Assembly (NCBI GenBank): GCA_035606175.1
Contig: DATNFW010000106.1
Span: forward strand, 1 to 64,000
From: JASHUC01 sp035606175
GTDB taxonomy: Bacteria > Pseudomonadota > Gammaproteobacteria > Steroidobacterales > Steroidobacteraceae
Direction of reading: 5' to 3'
DNA: 64,000 bases
The first letter of the stretch is position 1, and the number at the start of each line of letters is the position of its first letter. Positions 27,531 through 35,449 of the stretch are shown piece by piece. The notes beneath the pieces were generated by a model. That model was given only the letters and a program-made list of their open reading frames with translations, was not told where the DNA came from and did no database searches. A program made the position numbers and the translations under genes.

Positions 27531-30101
27531 CTAGAATGCCTGTCCGATGTCGAACTGGAAGCGCTCGACGTTGTCGCCCCAAGTGACCGGTCCAGGGTAA
27601 TAACCGTCGTTTGCGTGCTGCGCGTTCAGCGGCAGCGCGAAGCTGAAGCGGAAAAGCCCGAGCGGCGCCAGCCATTCCACCGAGATCCCCGCAGACTTCT
27701 TCAAGTTATTGTAGCCGAAGTCGTAACGGATGGGTTGACCCAGTCCCCCGAAGACCGAGCCGCCCTCGAAGAATGCATACGGCGGCGCATAGAACTGAGT
27801 GCAGCGCGCCGCCGCGGGGTCGGTCACCGAATTGCGGCAGCCGCGCGTGAAGAAGACGTTACCGATATCAAAGAACAGCTTCACCCGCGCATTCGCCTCG
27901 ATCTTCGCCGGCATCGGCAGGATGAGCTCGGCCCGCCCGAGCACGTTCATGTTCCCGCCGTACGGATTGCCGTACTGATCCTTCGGGCCGAGCGAGCCGG
28001 GATAGAAACCGCGCACGGAGTCCGGACCGCCGCCGTAGTAGAGCGCAAACGGCGGGAGCGAGGTCGTTCTGCCGAGCGGCGACCCGTAGCCCGCCTGGAG
28101 ATTGAAATCCATCGTGAACTGGCCGAAGAGCGGGACGTACTGCAGATAATTGAAGTTCGTGCGCCAGTACTGCACCTTGTCGACCGGCGGCGTGTAGGTC
28201 GCGGCGAACGTCATGATCATGCCGCGATCGGCGAACAGCGTCTTGTTGCGCGAGTCGTAGGTCCAGCCGGCGGCGAGCTCGGGCGTCCAGAACTTCGTGC
28301 CGAAGACGCTGAAGGAGTTCGTGACATAAGTCTCGGTGTATGGATTGAGCACGGGCGTGCCGGCGTTCGCCGTATAGGGATGCCCGTTCTCCTGCACCCA
28401 CTGGACGGCCTGCAGCGCGCTCGAGCCCTGGATCGTCACGAGCTGCGCCTGCTGCAAGTTGAGCCCGAACGTCACGAACTGCGGCTCGGACAACGGATAA
28501 CCCCAGGAGATCCCGGCTGTGAGCAGTTTCGTCGAGAATTGCGATGAAGTTGATATGAACTGGCTCGCATCGCGGTAGCTCAACGACTCGGTGAGCGCAC
28601 CGCCGTCGATCGTGAAGTAGGGGTTCGTGTGCGAGATGCTGTAAACCTTGTTGTAAGCGCCGCCCTCGAGGTCGATCGAGATGCGCTGGCCGGTGCCGAG
28701 GAAGTTGGCGGTCGTGAAATTGCCGTTCAGCGTGAGCTTGTAGAGCTGCGAGTAGCCGACCCCGCCCGAGAGCTGCGCACCGGGGCCCTCCTCGATCTTG
28801 AAGTCCACATCGACCTGGTCGGGTGAGCCCGCGACAGGCGTGGTGGATGAGTCCACCTTTTTCACGTACGGCAGGCGCTGAATACGCTGCTTCGAGCGCT
28901 CGAGCTCCGCGTTCGAGAGCCAGCCGCCTTCGAGCTGACGCAGCTCGCGTCGCAGCACGACGTCATCGATCTTCGTGACACCCGAGAAGGTGATGTTGCG
29001 CACGTAAACCCGATTGCCCGGATCGACGAAGAATGTGAGCGCGACCTTATGGGTCATCGGGTCCGCGGTCGGCACGGGCTCGACCTTGGCGAATGCGTAG
29101 CCATCCTGACCGAGCCGGTTTTGAATGAGCGTCTGGGTCGCAGTGATCAGCCGGCGCGAGAAGATCTGGCCCGGAGCGACGAGCACGAAACGCTCAAGCT
29201 CCGCCTGCGGCACGACGAACGTGCCCGCGAGCTTCACATCCGAGATGCGATAGACCTCCCCTTCCTCCACGTTCACCGTGATGTAGATGTCCTGCTTCTC
29301 CGGGGAGATCTGCACCTGGGTCGAGTCGATCTGGAAGTTCGCATAGCCGCGATCCATGTAGTAGGAGCGCACCTTCTCGAGGTCGCCTTGCAGCGACTCG
29401 CGCGAATACTGATCGTCCTGCTTGTACCAGGACAGCAGATTCGGCGTGTGCAGCGTGAAGTTCGCGCGGATCTCCTTGTCGGAGAAGCGTCGGTTTCCGA
29501 CGATGTTGATCTCGCGGATCTTGGCGGTCTTGCCCTCCCTGATGGTGACCTTCACTTTCACGCGATTGCCGGCCTCGTTGTCGACTCTCGCATCGATGCT
29601 CACCGCGTACTTGCCATGACTGAAGTACTGATCGGTGAGATAGTTCGTCACGTCCGCGAGCACCGAGCGGTCGAATTTCTTCCCGCTCGCGAGGCCGACG
29701 TTGCGCAGCGATTTCTGCAGGTCCTCCGTCTTGATGAGTTTGTTGCCGGTGATCTCGAAGCTATCGATGGTCGGGCGCTCGAGCACAACGACGACGAGCG
29801 TGTTGCCCTGGCGGCGCAGCTGTACGTCGCGAAAGAAGCCCGTGTTGTAGAGGGCGCGGATCGCCTCGCGCACGCGTTGCGGCGTGAGCCGGTCGCCGAT
29901 GTTCACCGGCAGGTAGTTGAAGACCGTGCCCTCGGAGATGGTCTGCAGCCCCTCGATGCGTATGTCACCGACGGTGAAATTCGACGCGCTCGGCTCGGCA
30001 GCGGCTCCGGCGACCCCGGCGGCTCCGCCGATATCCTGAGCGGCAGCTCCGGCGGAGCACAGCAGAAGCATGAAGGAGACCACCAACGCATGACGCATCA
30101 T
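27531..30101 (-). CDS. bamA: Outer membrane protein assembly factor BamA
   Basis: Central outer-membrane beta-barrel of the BAM complex that inserts other barrel proteins. It has 856 residues (E. coli 810). A signal peptide (about 1-21, ending AAA-Q) is followed by an Ala/Gly-rich linker and five POTRA domains (about 40-430), starting FTVGDIRIEGLQTISEGTVFNYLPV. The 16-strand barrel includes the conserved loop-6 motif SVRGFYPGSLGPKD and ends FQFDIGQAF with a terminal Phe, the usual barrel signal. skp follows directly. Upstream, only 68 bp separates it from dxr; rseP, usually found here, is absent. Confidence 0.97.
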   Translation of the reverse strand: MMRHALVVSFMLLLCSAGAAAQDIGGAAGVAGAAAEPSASNFTVGDIRIEGLQTISEGTVFNYLPVNIGDRLTPQRVREAIRALYNTGFFRDVQLRRQGNTLVVVVLERPTIDSFEITGNKLIKTEDLQKSLRNVGLASGKKFDRSVLADVTNYLTDQYFSHGKYAVSIDARVDNEAGNRVKVKVTIREGKTAKIREINIVGNRRFSDKEIRANFTLHTPNLLSWYKQDDQYSRESLQGDLEKVRSYYMDRGYANFQIDSTQVQISPEKQDIYITVNVEEGEVYRISDVKLAGTFVVPQAELERFVLVAPGQIFSRRLITATQTLIQNRLGQDGYAFAKVEPVPTADPMTHKVALTFFVDPGNRVYVRNITFSGVTKIDDVVLRRELRQLEGGWLSNAELERSKQRIQRLPYVKKVDSSTTPVAGSPDQVDVDFKIEEGPGAQLSGGVGYSQLYKLTLNGNFTTANFLGTGQRISIDLEGGAYNKVYSISHTNPYFTIDGGALTESLSYRDASQFISTSSQFSTKLLTAGISWGYPLSEPQFVTFGLNLQQAQLVTIQGSSALQAVQWVQENGHPYTANAGTPVLNPYTETYVTNSFSVFGTKFWTPELAAGWTYDSRNKTLFADRGMIMTFAATYTPPVDKVQYWRTNFNYLQYVPLFGQFTMDFNLQAGYGSPLGRTTSLPPFALYYGGGPDSVRGFYPGSLGPKDQYGNPYGGNMNVLGRAELILPMPAKIEANARVKLFFDIGNVFFTRGCRNSVTDPAAARCTQFYAPPYAFFEGGSVFGGLGQPIRYDFGYNNLKKSAGISVEWLAPLGLFRFSFALPLNAQHANDGYYPGPVTWGDNVERFQFDIGQAF

Positions 30102-30169
30102 TCGGGACCCACCGATCGAGGAGCGCGAGCTCGAAGAGGAAGTTCTAATCGTCGGCGCGCATCGCGCCG

Positions 30170-31537
30170 CTATTCATGGGCGGAGTCGCCGTTCCCGGCG
30201 AGCCCGTGTGTCGCCTGATCGGCGATCGGTGCCGGCGCTGGCCGCACGCCGGGCGGACGCGGCATCATTCGCGCGCCTCCGGCGCGGCCCTCCCGGCGTC
30301 GCTCGCACCCCTCGCGAGCCAGGCTGCGCGCCTCTGCATCCGCCTGCAGCACGTCGTCCAGACTGCCGATCTCCCCCCGCGAGGTCCTCACGATTACCGA
30401 GTCAATGACCGCCGCGATGTCGGGAAAGTTCAATCGACCCTCGAGGAAGGCGTGGACGGCAACTTCGTTTGCCGCGTTGAGCACCACCGGATGCAACCCC
30501 CCGGCGCGCGCCGCGGCCTGCGCGAGCGCGAGGCAGCGGAACTTCTCGGTGTCGGGGGCGCGGAAATCGAGCCGGGCGGTCTGCACCAGATCGAGAAACT
30601 GCACCCCCGCCTCGACCCGATCCGGCCACGCGAGCGCGTGAGCGATCGGCGTGCGCATGTCGGGCGCGGCGAGGTGTGCGAGCACCGAGCCGTCCACGTA
30701 TTCGACGAGGGAGTGCACGATGCTCTGGCGGTGTACCAGGATATCCACGCGCTCGGGCGGCAGACCGAAAAGAAAGCAGGCTTCGATGAGCTCGAGGCCC
30801 TTGTTCATCAGCGTCGCGGAATCCACCGAGATCTTGCGGCCCATGACCCAGTTCGGGTGCGCGCACGCCTGATCGGGAGTCGCTGCCGCGATCGCCTCGG
30901 GCGGCCAATCGAGAAATGGGCCACCGGAGGCCGTAAGCACCACGCGGCGCACACCGGCGGGCGCGGACCCTGGACGTGCGTCGTGCGGCAGGCATTGGAA
31001 GATCGCATTGTGCTCGCTGTCGATCGGCAGCAGCTCTCCGCCCGAGGCACGCACCTCGGCGAGCAGTAGCGGCCCCGCCATGACAAGGGATTCCTTGTTG
31101 GCGAGCAGCAGCCGCTTGCCGGCGCGCGCGGCCGCGAGCGTCGAATTGAGGCCTGCCGCCCCGACCACGGCCGCCATTACACAGTCGACCTGCGGCAGGC
31201 TCGCGATCACCTCGAGCCCATCGGCGCCCGCAAGAATGCGAGTGGTCGCACTCCCGTCCCCGGAGCCCGACTGAGATCGGCCGCTCCGTGCCTCGCGCCG
31301 CGCCGCTGCGAGGCGTTCCTCGAGCTCCTGCGCCGCTGCGGGATCGGCCATCGCCGCGACCTCCGGAGCGAAGCGCAGGCACTGCTCTGCGAGCCGCGCG
31401 GCATTGCGGTTCGCGGCGAGCGCGACAACCCGGAAACGGTCCGGGTGTCGTGCGATCACATCGAGCGTGTTCGCGCCGATGGAGCCGGTCGAGCCGAGGA
31501 CGGCAACCCCGGTGCGCTTCACGAGGCCGCCGGCCAT
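30170..31537 (-). CDS. dxr: 1-deoxy-D-xylulose 5-phosphate reductoisomerase
   Basis: Converts DXP to 2-C-methyl-D-erythritol 4-phosphate, the step before IspD. It has 455 residues, longer than E. coli's 398. The NADPH-binding loop VAVLGSTGSIGANTLDV is near the start; LLLANKESLVMAG, PIDSEHNAIFQCL, LTASGGPF, NWVMGRKISVDSATLMNKGLE and VHRQSIVHSLVEY form the active site. Extra length comes from a low-complexity insert near residue 80 (REARSGRSQSGSGDGS) and a tail of about 45 residues rich in Arg/Gly/Pro. ATG at 31537 shares one base with the cdsA stop (TGATG). Confidence 0.96.
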   Translation of the reverse strand: MAGGLVKRTGVAVLGSTGSIGANTLDVIARHPDRFRVVALAANRNAARLAEQCLRFAPEVAAMADPAAAQELEERLAAARREARSGRSQSGSGDGSATTRILAGADGLEVIASLPQVDCVMAAVVGAAGLNSTLAAARAGKRLLLANKESLVMAGPLLLAEVRASGGELLPIDSEHNAIFQCLPHDARPGSAPAGVRRVVLTASGGPFLDWPPEAIAAATPDQACAHPNWVMGRKISVDSATLMNKGLELIEACFLFGLPPERVDILVHRQSIVHSLVEYVDGSVLAHLAAPDMRTPIAHALAWPDRVEAGVQFLDLVQTARLDFRAPDTEKFRCLALAQAAARAGGLHPVVLNAANEVAVHAFLEGRLNFPDIAAVIDSVIVRTSRGEIGSLDDVLQADAEARSLAREGCERRREGRAGGARMMPRPPGVRPAPAPIADQATHGLAGNGDSAHE

Positions 31538-32340
31538 CAGGCGCCTACCCGCCCGAGCGCGATCAGTCCGAACACGAGCACCGGCGCGGCGCCCGTCACA
31601 CTGTCGATCCTGTCCATGACTCCGCCGTGACCGGGAAACAGGGTCCCGCTGTCCTTCATGCCCGCAAATCGCTTCAACAGACTCTCCGTGAGGTCGCCGA
31701 CAATCGAGAAGGCAACTGCAATCAAGCACAACGGAACGAAGACCGCGGGCGCGATTCCGAACCAGCTGCTGCCCGCGACGGCTACGAGTGCGCTCAGGGC
31801 GATACCCCCGAGCGCGCCCTCCCAAGTCTTGCCGGGCGAGACCTCCGGGGCAAGTCTCTTCTTACCGAAACGGCGTCCGAAGAAGAATGCGCCGATGTCC
31901 GCCACCCACACCAGGATCAGTACGAACAAGGTCCACTCGGCTCCGCGGAGCGTGTCGAGCCGCAGTCGAATCAGTGCGAGCCACGCCGGCGCCAGAGCGA
32001 AAAGACCGGCGAGCGCGGCCGACCAAGGCGCCGCGCGATGCGGCGCAAAGACCACCCACGAGAGCGCAATGAGCCACCACACGATCGCGGCCGTGAGCAC
32101 CGTCTGCGTTCCCCCCCGCGGCAGCGACAGCCACCAGACGAGGGGCAACACCGCGGCGACCACCGCGACGTAGCTCCAGCGCATCGCGAGGGTCGACGCG
32201 CGCAGGAACGCCGACCATTCCCAAGCGCCGGCGAGCACGATCCCGGTGAGTGCAATGACCGTGGCGATCGGCGGCAGCCAGAGCACGACAAGCAGCAGCG
32301 CGATGAGCACCGCGGCCGTCGCGATCCGCGTCCTAAGCAC
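31537..32340 (-). CDS. cdsA: Phosphatidate cytidylyltransferase
   Basis: Integral inner-membrane enzyme making CDP-diacylglycerol from phosphatidate and CTP, the branch point for phospholipids. It has 267 residues with about seven or eight membrane spans. The C-terminal signature is intact: VADIGAFFFGRRFGKKRLAPEVSPGKTWEG and SIVGDLTESLLKRFAGMKDSG, followed by FPGHGGVMDRIDS, which contain the acidic metal-binding residues. It starts with GTG at 32340, overlapping uppS by eight bases; its stop overlaps dxr. Confidence 0.96.
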   Translation of the reverse strand: MLRTRIATAAVLIALLLVVLWLPPIATVIALTGIVLAGAWEWSAFLRASTLAMRWSYVAVVAAVLPLVWWLSLPRGGTQTVLTAAIVWWLIALSWVVFAPHRAAPWSAALAGLFALAPAWLALIRLRLDTLRGAEWTLFVLILVWVADIGAFFFGRRFGKKRLAPEVSPGKTWEGALGGIALSALVAVAGSSWFGIAPAVFVPLCLIAVAFSIVGDLTESLLKRFAGMKDSGTLFPGHGGVMDRIDSVTGAAPVLVFGLIALGRVGA

Positions 32341-33070
32341 TCAAGCTGCTCCGCGCCTGCGCGGTGGTGCGTCCGAAGCGCCGCTCGCGCCCCGCATAGA
32401 GCTCGAGCGCGGCATCGAGTGCCGCCGCATCGAACTCCGGCCACTTGAGGTCGGTGAAATACAATTCGGTATAGGCGAGGTTCCAGAGAAGGAAATTGCT
32501 GATACGGTGCTCCCCGCCCGTGCGAATGAGCAGATCGGGGTCCGGAAGCCCCGCGAGCTCGAGCGCTGCCTGGATGTGCTCTTCGGTCAAATCCTGTGGC
32601 CTCAACGCGCCGTCCGCACAGCGCGCGGCGAGCTTCTGCGCCGCCCGCACGATGTCCCACCGTCCGCCGTAGCTCACGGCGACCTGCAGAGCGAGCCCGC
32701 CGTTTGCGGCGGTCTGCGCCTCGGCGGCGGCGATTCGCGACTGCAGCCGCACGGCAAGGCGCCCCCTCTCCCCGATGAAACGGAGTCGCACGCCGTTCGA
32801 GTGCAGCTCCGCCACCTCCCGATCGAGCGCATCGACGAACAGGGCCATGAGCTGCGCCACCTCGTCGCGCGGGCGCAGCCAGTTCTCGCTCGAGAAGGCG
32901 AAGATGGTGAGCGCCGGGATGGCGAGCGCGCGGCAGCGCTCGACGCACGTGCGGACGGCCTGGATCCCGGCCTTGTGGCCGGCATGGCGGGGCAGGCCGC
33001 GCGCGGCGGCCCACGTCCCGTTTCCGTCCATGATGATCGCGATGTGCCGCGGCAGAGTCACGCGGTTCAA
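32333..33070 (-). CDS. uppS: Undecaprenyl diphosphate synthase (Arg-to-Thr in the GNGRW loop)
   Basis: Adds eight isoprene units to farnesyl diphosphate to make the lipid carrier for peptidoglycan and O-antigen. It has 245 residues (E. coli 253). The P-loop-like motif reads IIMDGNGTWA with catalytic Asp15, but Thr19 (codon ACG) replaces the Arg of the usual GNGRWA. Other motifs are normal: GHKAG, FAFSSENWLRP, VSYGGRWDIV, DLLIRTGGEHRISNFLLWN and ELYFTD. The start is either TTG at 33070, overlapping the frr stop, or GTG at 33061; no ATG is available before the catalytic Asp. It sits in the conserved frr-uppS-cdsA order. Confidence 0.94.
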   Translation of the reverse strand: MNRVTLPRHIAIIMDGNGTWAAARGLPRHAGHKAGIQAVRTCVERCRALAIPALTIFAFSSENWLRPRDEVAQLMALFVDALDREVAELHSNGVRLRFIGERGRLAVRLQSRIAAAEAQTAANGGLALQVAVSYGGRWDIVRAAQKLAARCADGALRPQDLTEEHIQAALELAGLPDPDLLIRTGGEHRISNFLLWNLAYTELYFTDLKWPEFDAAALDAALELYAGRERRFGRTTAQARSSLSA

Positions 33071-33624
33071 ACCTGCATGATCTCCTTCTCTTTCGCCGCG
33101 AGGGCGTGATCGATGTCCGCCACGTGCTTATCGGTGAGCTTTTGCACTTCCGTCTCGGCACGCCGCTCATCGTCCTGGGACAGGAGCTTCTCCTTCAGCA
33201 TCTCCTTGATGTCCGCCATCACATCGCGGCGCACGTTGCGCACGGCAACCCGCGCGTTCTCGGCGTCGTGCCGCACGACCTTGGTCAGATCGCGCCGCCG
33301 CTCCTCCGTGAGGGGCGGCATCGAGATGCGAATGACCGTGCCCGCGGTCGAGGGATTCAGGCCGAGATCGGACTTGTGGATCGCCTTCTCGATCGCCTGA
33401 ACGAGGGTCTTCTCCCAGGGGGAGACGACGAGCGTGCGTCCCTCCTCGACGCTGATGCTCGCGACCTGCTGCAGCGGGACATCCGAGCCGTAGTAGTCGA
33501 CTTTCAAATGCTCGATCAGGCTCGGATGTGCGCGGCCCGTGCGCAGCTTCTTCAGGTCGGTCTGAAAGGTCTGCACGCATTTCGCCATACGCGCCGTCGC
33601 ATCTTTTTTGATGTCCTCGAGCAT
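33067..33624 (-). CDS. frr: Ribosome recycling factor
   Basis: With EF-G it splits post-termination ribosomes. It has 185 residues, the exact E. coli length. It begins MLEDIKKDATARMAKCVQ and carries the family stretches LRTGRAHPSLIEHLKVDYYG, GTVIRISMPPLTEERRRDL, DAENARVAVRNVRRD and the C-terminal KEKLLSQDDERRAE. ATG at 33624 has GAGGGCGG just upstream. Its stop TGA overlaps the uppS start; pyrH lies 38 bp upstream. Confidence 0.98.
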   Translation of the reverse strand: MLEDIKKDATARMAKCVQTFQTDLKKLRTGRAHPSLIEHLKVDYYGSDVPLQQVASISVEEGRTLVVSPWEKTLVQAIEKAIHKSDLGLNPSTAGTVIRISMPPLTEERRRDLTKVVRHDAENARVAVRNVRRDVMADIKEMLKEKLLSQDDERRAETEVQKLTDKHVADIDHALAAKEKEIMQV

Positions 33625-33662
33625 GGTTCCGCCCTCGAATCGTGAGCTCGGATTGTGCGAAA

Positions 33663-34391
33663 TTACTCGAAAGTGACCACCGTGCCTACGTCCTCGCCGC
33701 GCGCGATGCGCGTGAGATCGCCGGTGCGATTGAGGTTGAACACCCTGAGGGGCAGCCGGTTGTCGCGGCACATGACGATCGCCGTGGCATCCATGACGTT
33801 CAGCTTGTCCGCGAGCACCTTGTCGAAGGTGAGGCGCGGGTAGCGCACCGCTTTGGGGTTGTGCAGCGGATCATCGGAATAGATGCCGTCGACCATGGTC
33901 GCCTTGAGGAGCACGTCCGCGTTGATCTCGATCGCGCGCAGCGCTGCGGCGGTATCGGTCGTGAAGAAAGGATTGCCGGTTCCTCCGGCGAAGATCACGA
34001 CGCGCCCCTTCTCGAGGTGGCGGACGGCCCGGCGGCGGATGTAGTCCTCGCAGACCTGGTTGATGCGGATCGCGGACATCACCCGCGACTGAAGACCCAG
34101 GCTCTCGAGCGAGTCCTGCATCGCGAGCGCGTTCATGACCGTTGCGAGCATGCCCATCTGGTCTGCCGTTACGCGGTCCATGCCGGCCCGGGCGAGGCCG
34201 GCGCCGCGGAAGATGTTGCCCCCGCCGATCACCGCCGCGACGTTCACGCCCATCTGGGCGATATCGCGGATCTCCCCGGCGATGCGCTTGAGCACGGCCG
34301 GATCGATGCCGTAATCGCCGGCTCCCATGAGCGCCTCGCCGGAGAGCTTCACGAGGATGCGCGAGTAGGGGGCGGCTGCGGATGTGCTCAT
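33663..34391 (-). CDS. pyrH: UMP kinase
   Basis: Phosphorylates UMP to UDP, feeding UTP to CTP synthase (pyrG, also in this window). It has 242 residues (E. coli 241). The amino-acid-kinase fold is shown by RILVKLSGEALMG, VIGGGNIFRGAG, DQMGMLATVMNALAM and FAGGTGNPFFTTDTAAALRA. LLKATMVDGIYSDDP and the closing DVGTVVTF complete it. ATG at 34391 matches the family; an in-frame extension to 34442 would run through the tsf terminator. It lies just 36 bp downstream of that terminator, so it depends on read-through or on a promoter overlapping it. Confidence 0.97.
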   Translation of the reverse strand: MSTSAAAPYSRILVKLSGEALMGAGDYGIDPAVLKRIAGEIRDIAQMGVNVAAVIGGGNIFRGAGLARAGMDRVTADQMGMLATVMNALAMQDSLESLGLQSRVMSAIRINQVCEDYIRRRAVRHLEKGRVVIFAGGTGNPFFTTDTAAALRAIEINADVLLKATMVDGIYSDDPLHNPKAVRYPRLTFDKVLADKLNVMDATAIVMCRDNRLPLRVFNLNRTGDLTRIARGEDVGTVVTFE

Positions 34392-34426
34392 CGGCTCGAA
34401 ACCTCTCGCGGCCTCAGGGCCGCATA

Positions 34427-34455
34427 GAGAAAACCCCGCCACGGCGGGGTTTCTC
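34427..34455 (-). terminator. Intrinsic terminator between tsf and pyrH
   Basis: On the minus strand a GC-rich stem (AAACCCCGCC with GGCGGGGTTT, extended by GAG/CTC around one bulged A) is followed by TTTTCTCT. The stem has about ten pairs with a very short loop. It lies 82 bp beyond the tsf stop. E. coli also partly terminates between tsf and pyrH, so this likely separates the rpsB-tsf unit from pyrH-frr. Confidence 0.85.
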
Positions 34456-34536
34456 GGGGACTCGACTATATCAGCCGCGCCCGCGGCCCGCTCTCGAGAG
34501 CGCCAGCGCTCGACCGGCTCACCGGGCGAGGCTAGG

Positions 34537-35418
34537 TCAATGAGGCTTCTTGACCTGCTCCATCACCTCGGCTACGAAGTCGGTCGCCCGCTTTTCGATG
34601 CCTGCGGCCACCTCGAAGCGCTCGAAAGCCTTCACGGTGGCGCGAGCGCTCTTCAGGAGCTTATCGACGCTCTGATCGGGGTCCTTCACGAAGGGCTGTC
34701 CCGTGAGGGTGATCTCGGCGAGCACCTTGCGCAGGCGACCTTCGACCATCCGGGAGACGATCTCCGGCGGCTTGCCCTCGGCGGACGCCTGCTCGGTCAA
34801 GATCGCACGCTCTTTGTTCATCACTTCGGCCGGGACATCGGTCGCGGTGATGTATCTCGGGCTGCTCGCCGCGACGTGCATCGCAAGATCGCGTGCCAGC
34901 GCCTCATCGCCGCCCTCGATCGCGACGAGCGCGCCGATCCTCGTGCCGTGTACATAGGCGCCGAGGTGACCCGGGGCGGCGAGTACGACGAAACGGCGCA
35001 CGCCAATGTTCTCGCCGATCTTCGCCACGAGCGCGCGGCGGCGCTCATCGAGCGTTTCCCCGCCGGAGAGGCGGGTCCCAAGCAGCGCCTCGAGCGAGGC
35101 GGGGCGCGTGGCGAGGGCGCGGGCGGCGGCCTCCTGCGCGAAGGTGCGGAAATCCTGCCCGCGGGCAACGAAATCGGTCTCGCAGTTCACTTCGGCCATG
35201 GCAGCCGTGCGGCCGTCGTCCGAGCGCTCGATGACGATGACGCCCTCCGCGGCGATGCGCGACGCCTTCTTGTCCGCTTTCGCGAGCCCCTGCTTGCGCA
35301 TGAGCTCCGCCGCTGCATCGAGGTCGCCCTTGGTCTCCACCAGCGCCTTTTTGCATTCCATCATGCCGGCGCCCGTGCGCTCGCGCAGCTGTTTGACCGC
35401 CTCTGCAGTGATATTCAC
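34537..35418 (-). CDS. tsf: Elongation factor Ts
   Basis: Guanine-nucleotide exchange factor for EF-Tu. It has 293 residues (E. coli 283). It begins (M)NITAEAVKQLRERTGAGMMECKKAL, followed by AELMRKQGLAKADKKASRIAAEG. The core contains EVNCETDFVARGQDF (the TDFV motif contacts EF-Tu), then HVAASSPRYI and VDKLLKSARATVKAFERFEVAAG. The start is GTG at 35418 with GGAG seven bases upstream. It is 31 bp after rpsB, in the conserved rpsB-tsf operon. Confidence 0.97.
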   Translation of the reverse strand: MNITAEAVKQLRERTGAGMMECKKALVETKGDLDAAAELMRKQGLAKADKKASRIAAEGVIVIERSDDGRTAAMAEVNCETDFVARGQDFRTFAQEAAARALATRPASLEALLGTRLSGGETLDERRRALVAKIGENIGVRRFVVLAAPGHLGAYVHGTRIGALVAIEGGDEALARDLAMHVAASSPRYITATDVPAEVMNKERAILTEQASAEGKPPEIVSRMVEGRLRKVLAEITLTGQPFVKDPDQSVDKLLKSARATVKAFERFEVAAGIEKRATDFVAEVMEQVKKPH

Positions 35419-35449
35419 TCTGTAACTCCGGGTTCGGTTTCGCTCGAGC

